The notes below the pieces were generated by a model. The model did no database searches. It was given only the letters and a program-made list of their open reading frames with translations, and was not told the DNA's origin. Positions 1 to 7,322 of a DNA stretch of 33,229 nt are shown one piece after another. Each line of letters begins with the position of its first letter. Position 1 is the stretch's first letter. A program made the position numbers and the translations under genes. The stretch is from Rhizobiales bacterium CCH3-A5 (GTDB lineage Bacteria > Pseudomonadota > Alphaproteobacteria > Rhizobiales > Beijerinckiaceae), in NCBI GenBank assembly GCA_001556025.1, contig LSIB01000118.1:1-33229 (forward strand). The letters are read 5' to 3'.

Positions 1-166
1 AGGGGTTGGGGGTGGGGGGCGGACAGGCAAAGCGCGACGGTCATCGCTCGGACGCCTGCGTCGCTCCAATGCGCTGCTCTTGGCTGCGCGCTCGCCCGGT
101 CGTTCGCCCCCACCCCAACCCCTCCCCACGAGGGGGAGGGGCTCGCGTCGAGGATCCGCGCCTTAT
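1..166. other. Non-coding left edge with G-rich/C-rich inverted repeat
   Basis: I see no convincing gene here. A G-rich stretch at 2-19 is a near-perfect inverse of the C-rich stretch at 106-122, and a tight hairpin follows at 119-141. The open frames crossing the region have no recognisable family and read through the antisense of the neighbouring oxidase gene. It is probably intergenic sequence downstream of the minus-strand oxidase gene ending at 167, carrying a dispersed repeat. Confidence 0.5.
119..141. repeat. Short perfect hairpin repeat (9-bp stem, 5-nt loop)
   Basis: CCCCTCCCC at 119-127 pairs with GGGGAGGGG at 133-141 around the loop ACGAG. It lies 26 bp past the stop of the minus-strand DprE1-like gene. 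Neither strand has a T-run after it, so it is unlikely to be an intrinsic terminator. C-rich/G-rich hairpins of this kind are common dispersed intergenic repeats in high-GC alphaproteobacteria (general knowledge, not tested here). Confidence 0.6.
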
Positions 167-1480
167 CTACCCCGCCGTCACCCTGCGCCAGAAGCTCGAC
201 GAGAAGCCCGGATCGACATGGCGGGCGAAGTCGCGCCAGTGCGGGAAGGAGGCCTCGAAGGTCGCGGGCGACATGCGCGCATCCTTATACGGATTGACGC
301 GGCCGCCGGCGGCCAACGTCACCCTGTCGAGGTCGGCGAGAAGACGCTCGGTGCGCGGCCCGCGATTTGGGAAGTCGAGCGTCAGCGTCGCGCCGGGGAT
401 CGGGAAGGACATCAGTCCGGGCGAGGGCACGTCGCCAAACAGCTTCAGCACGGTCAGGAACGAGGCCTCGCCGGAGGCGAGCGTCAGCCGCAGCATCTCC
501 TCCACCGCCGCGCGCGCATCCGCGATCGGGATCGCGCACTGGAACTGGCGCAGGCCTTTCGGCCCGTAGGCGCGGTTCCAGTCGCGGACCCGGTCGAGCG
601 GGTAGAAGAAGGGGCGGTAGGCGATGCGGCGCGGCGCGGGATCGCGGGCTTGCGCGTTGCGATAGAGCCAGTTGAAGGCGCGCAGGGTCAGCCCATTGAT
701 CAGCGGCACGGGCGGCGTGAGCGGGAAGGGCAGGGTACGGCTTGGCTGCGACGGCTCACCGCCCGAGGCCGGGGCGTGGTTGGCGCGGAAAAAGACGCCC
801 CGGCCGAAATCCGCCCCGCTTGCGAGCGAATCGATCCAGGCCACGGTGTAGTCATGCGTCGCGTCCGATTCCGCCGCGATCGCGAAGAAACGGTCTAGCC
901 TGTCGAAATGCAGCACCTCCTGCATCATCTCGGATGAGGCGACCGGCATGAGCTGCAGCGTGACCTGCGTGATCAGGCCGGTAAGGCCGAAGCCGCCGAT
1001 CGTGGCCGCGTAAAGCTCAGGGTTGAGATCGGGCGCGCAGGTCAGGCGGGTTCCGTACGAGCGCACGAGTTCGAAGGCCCGGACATGGCGGCCGAAGGTG
1101 CCGGCGCGGTGATGGTTCTTGCCGTGGACGTCGTTGGCGAGCGCGCCCGCCACGGTGACGAGGCTGGTGCCCGGCGTCACCGGCGGAAACCAGCCGGCCG
1201 GCACGACGAGCTTCAGCAGATCGTCGAGCAGCACGCCGGCTTCGCAGGTGACGAGCCCGGTCTCGCGGTCGAAGGTCAAAACCCTGTCGAGCTTGCGCCC
1301 GAGGATCAGCGCGCCGCCGTCGTTGAGGCAGGAATCGCCATAGGAGCGGCCATTGCCATAGGCGAGGGCGGGCGAAGGCTGGCCTTCGGGGCCGGCGCAC
1401 CAGTCCTGCGGCGTCACGAGGCTCGTGTTCCGGGCGACGAGCCCGCCCCAGGAGCGGCAATCGGCGGCGGTTGCGCTCAC
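167..1480 (-). CDS. DprE1-like FAD-dependent decaprenylphosphoryl-ribose oxidase homologue
   Basis: A 437-residue FAD-linked oxidase of the vanillyl-alcohol-oxidase fold. It starts at a GTG whose last two bases lie within the TGA stop of the UbiA gene (GTGA), indicating translational coupling. The N-terminal FAD domain has YGNGRSYGD (about 41-49) and the HGKNHH block (119-124) that is highly characteristic of DprE1. The C-terminal half has RAYGPKGLRQFQ, SFLTVLKLFG and SFPIP blocks also shared with DprE1. In mycobacteria DprE1 oxidises the 2' position of decaprenylphosphoryl-ribose during D-arabinose donor synthesis. Here the partner reductase DprE2 is not visible and may lie beyond the left edge. 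The residue aligned with the mycobacterial benzothiazinone-target Cys387 is Thr367. Family assignment is confident; the exact lipid substrate is inferred. Confidence 0.85.
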   Translation of the reverse strand: MSATAADCRSWGGLVARNTSLVTPQDWCAGPEGQPSPALAYGNGRSYGDSCLNDGGALILGRKLDRVLTFDRETGLVTCEAGVLLDDLLKLVVPAGWFPPVTPGTSLVTVAGALANDVHGKNHHRAGTFGRHVRAFELVRSYGTRLTCAPDLNPELYAATIGGFGLTGLITQVTLQLMPVASSEMMQEVLHFDRLDRFFAIAAESDATHDYTVAWIDSLASGADFGRGVFFRANHAPASGGEPSQPSRTLPFPLTPPVPLINGLTLRAFNWLYRNAQARDPAPRRIAYRPFFYPLDRVRDWNRAYGPKGLRQFQCAIPIADARAAVEEMLRLTLASGEASFLTVLKLFGDVPSPGLMSFPIPGATLTLDFPNRGPRTERLLADLDRVTLAAGGRVNPYKDARMSPATFEASFPHWRDFARHVDPGFSSSFWRRVTAG

Positions 1481-2367
1481 GGCAGGACCGTCGCCACGAC
1501 CATGATCGCGACGACCAGCACGCCCATGAGCTGGCTGCGCCAGTCGCGGATCATGAAGACCAGCGGGTCGTCCGGCATCTGGCCGCGCCGCGCCAGGAAC
1601 CAGACGCGGGCCATCTGGTAGAGGATGATCGGGCAGATCAGCCAGATCACCTCGGGATGGCGGTAGAGTTCCTTGACCGCGGCCGAGTCGACATAGAGCG
1701 CCATGATCAGCGCGCAGGTGCAGCCCGACGCCATGCCGAGCTGCGATAGCGCCTCGATATCCTCGGCGTGGTAGCCGCGCCCGGCCTTCTTGAGGCCCGA
1801 CTGGTCCTGCGTGATGCGCAGCTCCGCATAACGCTTCACCAGCGCCAGCGACAGGAACAGGAACATCGAGAAGGCGAGCAGCCAGGAGGAGAGCGTGATC
1901 GCGGCGGCGGCATTGCCCGCGAGAATGCGCAGCGTGTGCAGCGCGGCCAGGCCGAGCACGTCCACCAGGAGCTTGCGCTTGAGATAGAACAGATAGAGCA
2001 GCGCCAGAGCGAGATAGGCGCCCAGCGTCAGCAGGAAGAGCTGCGGCTTCGGCAGCAGGGCCGAGAGGCCGAAGGCCGCCACCAGCAGGGCCGGAACCGC
2101 CATATAGGCCTGGCGCTCCGTGATCTCGCCGGCTGCGAGCGGGCGCTTGCATTTGGTCGGGTGACGCCGGTCGGCCTCGACATCGACGATGTCGTTGAGC
2201 AGGTAGATCGACGAGGCGATCAGGCTGAAGGCGACGAAGGCAATGAGCCCATGGCCGATCGCGGCCAGATCGAAGACATCATGGTTGAGCAGGATCGGTA
2301 CGAAGACCAGCCCGTTCTTGAGCCAGTGATGAGGTCGCATCGCCCTGATCATCGCGGTCGGTGACAT
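1477..2367 (-). CDS. UbiA-family prenyltransferase (decaprenyl-phosphate phosphoribosyltransferase-like)
   Basis: A 296-residue polytopic membrane protein of the UbiA superfamily. The polyprenyl-phosphate/Mg-binding motif NDIVDVEADRRHP is at residues 58-70, with a KRPLAAG continuation, followed by multiple hydrophobic helices and a KRYAEL motif. This pattern is closer to mycobacterial Rv3806c (transfer of phosphoribosyl to decaprenyl phosphate) than to quinone-pathway UbiA. The immediately coupled DprE1-like oxidase supports that reading. Some alphaproteobacterial relatives carry an N-terminal HAD domain; this one does not. The start at 2367 has GGGAAGAG upstream. The pair likely makes a polyprenyl-linked pentose donor for a surface glycan. 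NoeC, used in arabinosylation of Azorhizobium Nod factors, is a known relative. Confidence 0.85.
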   Translation of the reverse strand: MSPTAMIRAMRPHHWLKNGLVFVPILLNHDVFDLAAIGHGLIAFVAFSLIASSIYLLNDIVDVEADRRHPTKCKRPLAAGEITERQAYMAVPALLVAAFGLSALLPKPQLFLLTLGAYLALALLYLFYLKRKLLVDVLGLAALHTLRILAGNAAAAITLSSWLLAFSMFLFLSLALVKRYAELRITQDQSGLKKAGRGYHAEDIEALSQLGMASGCTCALIMALYVDSAAVKELYRHPEVIWLICPIILYQMARVWFLARRGQMPDDPLVFMIRDWRSQLMGVLVVAIMVVATVLP

Positions 2368-2814
2368 CGCAGAACTCTTCCCGTCCCCAGTTTTGCCTGC
2401 CTCAGCCGGCTGCTTCGACGTCGAGTCGAGCCGCGATCGACATGCATCGGCGCTCCGGCGCGGCTGTCTTACTGGAGAAATTGCTAAATCCGGGTGGATG
2501 GCGGCCTTGAGAGGCCTTCCCTTCGCCCGCCATGCTTAACGATTGCCTGCGACCGGCGGAAACCGGGCGGGACCGTCCGTAATGCCCTCTTTCCGTGAAC
2601 GTCCATCTACAGATCGCCGGGCGATCGCTTGCAATGACCGGCTCTCCGTCCGATCCTGATCTCCGCCTTCCAGGGCAGGTTCCCGCCTGCGCGACGCGGT
2701 CAGACCGCCCCGATGCCTCCGTTGCGCGCCGGGCCGTGCAAGCCGATCGATGCAATCCAAGCCGTCCAGTTCAAGCCGTCCAATCCGAGTCATGCCAGAC
2801 ACGCCATGCAAGCG
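2368..2814. other. 447-bp divergent intergenic region
   Basis: This separates the minus-strand UbiA gene from the plus-strand response regulator. I see no credible gene; the open frames here lack family similarity and are continuations of antisense frames. It must hold both promoters, but I cannot place -35/-10 elements with confidence. The last 80 bp contain a repeated AAGCCGTCCA motif, listed separately. Confidence 0.55.
2758..2782 (+). repeat. Direct repeat CAAGCCGTCCA x2 upstream of response regulator
   Basis: The 11-mer CAAGCCGTCCA occurs at 2758-2768 and 2772-2782, 14 bp apart. A weaker copy (CAAGCCGATCG) is at 2739-2749. They lie 33-76 bp before the proposed start of the OmpR-family regulator. 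OmpR-family proteins bind direct repeats, so this may be an autoregulatory site. If translation began at the alternative ATG 2713 the repeats would be coding. Confidence 0.35.
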
Positions 2815-3543
2815 ATGAACGAGACGGCGGCAGCGAACCGCGAGCGGCTTCTTGTGGTCGAGGACGACCCCGTCACGCGCGCGATGATCGCCGGCTATTT
2901 CAGCGATCAGGGGTTTCGCGTCGAAGAGGCCGACAGCGTCGCAGGCGCGCGGCGGGCAGTGAGACGGGTCAAGCCCGAGCTGGTCTTCCTCGACGTCGTG
3001 CTGCCCGACGGCGACGGCTTCGATTTCGCCAAGGAGCTGCAGGGCGTTTCGGATGCCGGCATCATCTTCGTGACGCGGCGCGACACCGACATCGACCGCA
3101 TCGTCGGGCTCGAACTGGCGGGAGACCATTACGTCTCCAAGCCGGTCAACCTGCGCGACCTGCTGGCGCGGGCGCGCTCGCTGCTGCGCCGGCGCAGGAT
3201 CGAACGCGAGACGGCGCGCCGCTCGACCACGATCACGTTCGGCCCGTTCATGATCGACCTGCTCAGACGCGAACTCGCGACCGTCAACGGCGATCCGATC
3301 CGGCTGACGCGCGGCGAGTTCGATCTGCTGGCGGCGCTCGTCGACAGCAATGGCCGGCCGCTGAGCCGGGATTATCTGATCGAGGTCGTCAGCAACCGCC
3401 ATGGCGAGGTCGACGCCCGCACCGTCGATGCGCTGGTCGCCCGGCTGCGGCGCAAGCTGACCGGAGCCGGCGAACCCGGCGTGATCGCGACCGTCAGCGG
3501 CATCGGCTACAAGCTCGGGATCTTCGCCGAGCGCAACGCCTGA
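2815..3543 (+). CDS. OmpR/PhoB-family response regulator, TorR-like
   Basis: A 242-residue two-domain regulator. The receiver domain (about 11-128) has the acidic pair in VVEDDPVTR, the phospho-acceptor Asp60 in LVFLDVVLPD and Lys109 in YVSKPVNLRDLL. The stretch GIIFVTRRDTDIDRIVGLEL closely resembles E. coli TorR. A winged-helix DNA-binding domain follows (about 140-238; RLTRGEFDLLAAL, RTVDALVARLRRKL). The start at 2815 places the receiver domain at the usual distance. ATG 2806 is nearly equivalent, and ATG 2713 would add 34 residues without domain similarity; none has a strong ribosome-binding site. The gene is convergent with its presumed kinase and their 3' ends overlap by 37 bp, which is unusual for a cognate pair. 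Confidence 0.85.
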   Translation: MNETAAANRERLLVVEDDPVTRAMIAGYFSDQGFRVEEADSVAGARRAVRRVKPELVFLDVVLPDGDGFDFAKELQGVSDAGIIFVTRRDTDIDRIVGLELAGDHYVSKPVNLRDLLARARSLLRRRRIERETARRSTTITFGPFMIDLLRRELATVNGDPIRLTRGEFDLLAALVDSNGRPLSRDYLIEVVSNRHGEVDARTVDALVARLRRKLTGAGEPGVIATVSGIGYKLGIFAERNA

Positions 3544-6230
3544 GCCGGCCGGGCGGCTGCCGCCGGCCGCCCGGCCCGCAGGCTCTCCAGCGCGTCGGTG
3601 CGCGCCTGAGCCAGACGCGCCACCGAGTCCGACAACTCGTCGAGGGGCGCGCTGGCTGCGGCGGTCTCGATCGCAGTGGCCTGCGACACCGCCTGCCCCA
3701 GCCCCAGCGCCGAGGCCGAGCTGGCGAACTGGTGGGCGGCGCGCTCCACGCCCTTGCGGTCGGCCGCGCCCAGCGCCTCGCGCAGGGAGGCGATCTGCGC
3801 CTCCGACACCGTCGCGAACAATGCGAACAACTCGCCCAGCCGCGAACCGCCGATCAGACGCTCCTGCTGGTCGAGAAAGCCGCGATCGACCGCGCTGTCG
3901 GTCATGAGCGTCACGCCATGAACCCGGCCCCTGCGCTTGCGGCCGCGTCCGAGCGCCTGCAGCAGCGAAGCCGAGGTCGCGGGCTTGGACAGGATCGTCC
4001 CAAGTCCCGCCTGGCGCAGGCGGCGCATGGTCTCGGGCGAGACGTCCGCGGTCAGCGCCACGATCTCGGGCTGCGCGATTGCGGCCATGGCGCGGATCGT
4101 CTGGGCTGTCTCGATGCCGTTAATGCCGGTCATATGCATGTCGAGCAGCACGACATCGACGCGCTGGCGGGCCAGCAAAGCCAACGCCGCCTCGCCCGAG
4201 GCCGCCGTCAGTGCGCGGTGGCCGGCCTTGCCGATCATGATGCGCGCGACCTCGCGCGTCACCGGCTCGTCGTCCACGACCAGAACGGTCAGAGGCTCGT
4301 CGATCTCCTTGCCGGTCTCGGCCGAGGCCGAGGCGCGCGCGGCCTCGGCCGGCAGCCGCACCGTGAAGGCGCTGCCCTCGCCCGGCGCGCTCTCAAGCGA
4401 CAGGGTTCCGCCCATCAGCGCCACCAGCTTGCTGCAGATCGCGAGACCAAGCCCGACGCCGCCCGACCGCCGGCCGGTTTCCGGATCGACCTGAACGAAA
4501 TCCTGGAAGATGCGGCCCTGCATGGTGGGCTCGATGCCGATGCCTGTGTCGCGCACGGTGATGAAAAGGTTCGGCGGCTGCTCCGGCCCCGCCGACGCGA
4601 ATTCGGCGCGGAGCGTGATCTCGCCCGCATCGGTGAAGGCCACGGCATTGCTCAGAAGATTGAGCACGACCCGGTTGATTCTGGCCGGGTCGCCATGGAG
4701 CCTGGCTTTGGCGACGCCATCCAGCTCCAGCTTCAGCTCGAGGCTCTTGCGCTCGGCGGACGGGCGCAGCAAGGCGGCGGCGGCCGCGAGCAGCGGGCCC
4801 GGCTCGTAGTCGCGCAGGTCGAGCGCCTCGGTGCCGGCCTCCAGCCGCGACAGGTCGAGGGTGGCGTTGGCGAGGTTGATCAGCGTCTCGCCCGAAACCG
4901 CCGCCATCTCGACCAGGCGTCGATCGCGCTGGCTCATGCGCTTGCGGTCGAGGATTTCGAGCACGCCGAGCACGCCGGACAGAGGCGTGCGGATGTCGTG
5001 CCCGACGACCGCGAGGAAGCGAGATTTCGCCCTGGTCGCTTCTTCGGCGACCATGCGCGCCTGATCGGCTGCGCGCTGGCCCGCCGAGGCCTGGTCGAGC
5101 GCCAGCGCCAGCGCGGCCGTTCGCTGCGCGACCTTGTCCTCCAGCGCGGCGCGGCCCTCCTCCAGACGCTCCGCCATCAGGTTGAACTGCGCACCAAGTT
5201 CCTCCAGTTCGTCGCCCGTGTCGATCGCGATGCGCTCTTCGAGCCGGCCTTCGCCGATCCGCGCCGCGCCTTCGCTCAGCGCGCGGACGGGTGCGACGAG
5301 CCGCCGGCTCAGCAGGACGGCGCCGATCACCGCCAGCAGCAGCGCCGCGGCCAGCACGCCGACAGAGCGGATGATCGAGGCGTAAATCGGCGCGAAGGCC
5401 TCCCACCGGGGCAGATCGACGACAACGAACCAGTCGAGATCGGGCACAGCCGCGAGCACGGACAGGACCGGCCGGCCCTCCATGTCGATTGTGGAAAGGC
5501 CGGGGCTTTGCGCGCCGCGCGACGCATCGCCGCCGGCATGGGCCCTGAGCAGCGGCGAGAGATCGGTGTTGCGCAGGACGAAGCGCAGGTCGGGATGGGC
5601 GATCAGACGGCCGGAGCGCTGCACCGCGTAGGCCCGCCCCGCCTCGCCGACCTTCAGCCGTGTCACCAGTTCGCGGATGAAGGTCAGATTGACCGTGGCG
5701 AGCGCGACGCCGCCGCTGGCGGAGCGCCTGGCGAGCCGCATGTGAGGCTCGGAGCCGCGCCTGAACTCGATCGCGCCATGGGCGGATCCATCGCGCAGCG
5801 CCTCCCTGAAGAGCGCATCGCTCGACCAGTCACGGCCCGAGCCGATGCTGTCCCGTTCCGAGCGCGACAGCGCGATGATCTCGCGCCCGTTCCGATCGAC
5901 CTGCCTCAGCTCGATAATGGACGAAATCTGCCGCAGGAGGCGCAGCCCGTCGAGCCGCGCCTCCTCGCCAGGCGAGCCGGTCTCGCTGGATGCGGCCGCC
6001 CAGTCGAGCTGCCGGACGATGTCGCCGATGAAGCCGCCGATGCGCTGGGCCGCCGACTGCGCCTGTTCCTGCTGGACGCGCACGACGAGGGCGCGCTGAT
6101 CGGAAAACGCGAAGAAGGTGCCGATGAGCCCGTTCAGCCCGAGCGCCAGCGCCAGCGCCGAGGCGACGAAGACCGTGTACTTCCGGGCAAGCGGCCCGCG
6201 CCGCCGCGCCGCCTGAGCCGGCGGGCTCAC
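3507..6230 (-). CDS. Hybrid sensor histidine kinase with dCache, HAMP, HisKA, ATPase, receiver and HPt domains (TorS-like)
   Basis: A 907-residue inner-membrane phosphorelay kinase. Order: TM1 about 18-40; periplasmic dCache-like sensor about 41-285 (with VGEAGRAYAVQRSGRLIAHPD); TM2 about 287-307; HAMP about 308-358; coiled coil; HisKA with phospho-acceptor His411 in GHDIRTPL; ATPase domain with N box (LNLLSNA), G1 DTGIGIEP and G2 GVGLGLAI; receiver domain with Asp697 in VVLLDMHM; C-terminal HPt with His833 in AAHQFASSASALG. This is the full His-Asp-His relay needed to phosphorylate a separate regulator, presumably the adjacent OmpR-type protein. It starts at GTG 6230, overlapping the stop of the upstream binding-protein gene (GTGA). 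The size and order match TorS (about 914 residues), but the sensor domain differs. Confidence 0.9.
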   Translation of the reverse strand: MSPPAQAARRRGPLARKYTVFVASALALALGLNGLIGTFFAFSDQRALVVRVQQEQAQSAAQRIGGFIGDIVRQLDWAAASSETGSPGEEARLDGLRLLRQISSIIELRQVDRNGREIIALSRSERDSIGSGRDWSSDALFREALRDGSAHGAIEFRRGSEPHMRLARRSASGGVALATVNLTFIRELVTRLKVGEAGRAYAVQRSGRLIAHPDLRFVLRNTDLSPLLRAHAGGDASRGAQSPGLSTIDMEGRPVLSVLAAVPDLDWFVVVDLPRWEAFAPIYASIIRSVGVLAAALLLAVIGAVLLSRRLVAPVRALSEGAARIGEGRLEERIAIDTGDELEELGAQFNLMAERLEEGRAALEDKVAQRTAALALALDQASAGQRAADQARMVAEEATRAKSRFLAVVGHDIRTPLSGVLGVLEILDRKRMSQRDRRLVEMAAVSGETLINLANATLDLSRLEAGTEALDLRDYEPGPLLAAAAALLRPSAERKSLELKLELDGVAKARLHGDPARINRVVLNLLSNAVAFTDAGEITLRAEFASAGPEQPPNLFITVRDTGIGIEPTMQGRIFQDFVQVDPETGRRSGGVGLGLAICSKLVALMGGTLSLESAPGEGSAFTVRLPAEAARASASAETGKEIDEPLTVLVVDDEPVTREVARIMIGKAGHRALTAASGEAALALLARQRVDVVLLDMHMTGINGIETAQTIRAMAAIAQPEIVALTADVSPETMRRLRQAGLGTILSKPATSASLLQALGRGRKRRGRVHGVTLMTDSAVDRGFLDQQERLIGGSRLGELFALFATVSEAQIASLREALGAADRKGVERAAHQFASSASALGLGQAVSQATAIETAAASAPLDELSDSVARLAQARTDALESLRAGRPAAAARPAQALRSAKIPSL

Positions 6231-7213
6231 GAAACGATCCGCGCCGCGCGCACGCGCATCGAGAACGGGATCGTGAGGCCGAGCGAGGCCGCGACGCGCT
6301 CGTTAACGACGAGTTCGAAGGAGCGCGAGAACTGCACCGGCAGTTCGGCGATGCTCGCGCCGCGGAAGATCAGATCGACATAGCCGGCGACCATCTCGTC
6401 GGTGTCGGTGCGCCCGCCGGTATAGGACATCAGGCCGCCATTGAGCGGAAAGGTCTCGTAGCAGTACATCGCCGGCATGCGATGGGCGGTTACGCCAGCG
6501 ATGAAGGCCTTCGCGGCACGAAAGGTGAAGCTGTCGGGCGGGAAGAACAGCCCGGTCCCCGGGATGCGCGCGAGCTCGCCGAGAACGGCGTCGATCCGGC
6601 CGGCGTCGGACACCGGCGCGCCGACGATCGCGACGCCGACCTCGGCGCCATGACGGCGCAGGGCCTCCAGATAGGTCTCGCCGGCCGCCGGCGCCGTCGC
6701 CGGATTGAAGACGACCCCGATCCGCCCGACGGACGGGGCCAGTTCCTTCAGCAGCTCGATCCATTTTCCGGCGATGCCTGGCTCGTTGTTGCTGAAGCCC
6801 GTGGCGTTGCCGTCGGGCCGCTCCAGCGAGCGCACGAAGCCGCTGCCGACGGGGTCAGAGGCGGTGGTGAACAGGACCGGGATGGTCTTCGTCGCTGCGA
6901 GGACGGCGGCGGTTTCCGTGCTCGAGCCTGCGACGATCAGGTCCGGCGCCAGCGCGACGGCCTCCGTGACGGCCCTTTCCAGTGAGCCGGGCTCCGCCGT
7001 CACCACCCGAAACTCGAAACGCAGGTTCCTGCCTTCGGCCCAGCCGCGCTCCAGCAGATTGCGGCGAAGAGCCGCCATGCGCGACGCCGCGACGGGATGG
7101 TCGAGCGGGATGCCGAGCACAAAGGCGATCAGCTTCCCGCGACCTGCGGCCGACAGCGGCCCGCGCCAGAACGGGAGCGATGCGAGCGACAGCAGGGCTG
7201 AACGGCGCAGCAT
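6227..7213 (-). CDS. Periplasmic ABC-type substrate-binding protein (ABC_sub_bind family), probable kinase co-sensor
   Basis: A 328-residue protein with an N-terminal signal-type sequence (MLRRSALLSLASLPFW, cleavage near residues 22-25) and the fold and motifs of the PF04392 binding-protein family (PDLIVAGSSTETAAVLAATK, IPVLFTTASDPVGSGFV, NATGFSNNEPGIAGKWIELLKEL, RIGVVFNP). No permease or ATPase gene lies nearby. Instead its stop overlaps the start of the hybrid kinase. By analogy with TorT-TorS, it probably binds a ligand in the periplasm and signals through the kinase instead of feeding a transporter (inference). The ATG at 7213 begins directly at the signal sequence. The ligand is unknown. 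Confidence 0.8.
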   Translation of the reverse strand: MLRRSALLSLASLPFWRGPLSAAGRGKLIAFVLGIPLDHPVAASRMAALRRNLLERGWAEGRNLRFEFRVVTAEPGSLERAVTEAVALAPDLIVAGSSTETAAVLAATKTIPVLFTTASDPVGSGFVRSLERPDGNATGFSNNEPGIAGKWIELLKELAPSVGRIGVVFNPATAPAAGETYLEALRRHGAEVGVAIVGAPVSDAGRIDAVLGELARIPGTGLFFPPDSFTFRAAKAFIAGVTAHRMPAMYCYETFPLNGGLMSYTGGRTDTDEMVAGYVDLIFRGASIAELPVQFSRSFELVVNERVAASLGLTIPFSMRVRAARIVS

Positions 7214-7322
7214 GAAGGGGCCGGGACGACGCGCCGGCGCGATGGCCGCGCTGGCAGGACCATAACGGTGCCATGTTCGCGGCAGGGCGTCGAGAGCGCT
7301 GTCGGCGTCGGTGTCGCCGCCG

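Noticed and set aside
119..141. Hairpin as a rho-independent terminator for the DprE1-like gene
   Set aside because: The stem is good but no T-run follows on either strand, so I list it as a repeat.
1481..2152. N-terminal extension of the DprE1-like frame by 224 codons
   Set aside because: The extra part is an out-of-frame reading of the UbiA gene. The GTG at 1480 overlapping the UbiA stop is the natural start and family similarity begins just after it.
2595..6383. A 1262-codon open frame on the plus strand, the longest in the window
   Set aside because: It is antisense to the hybrid kinase and out of frame with the response regulator, both of which have intact family motifs. Its product is a low-complexity Arg/Ala/Gly-rich string, typical of antisense frames in high-GC DNA.
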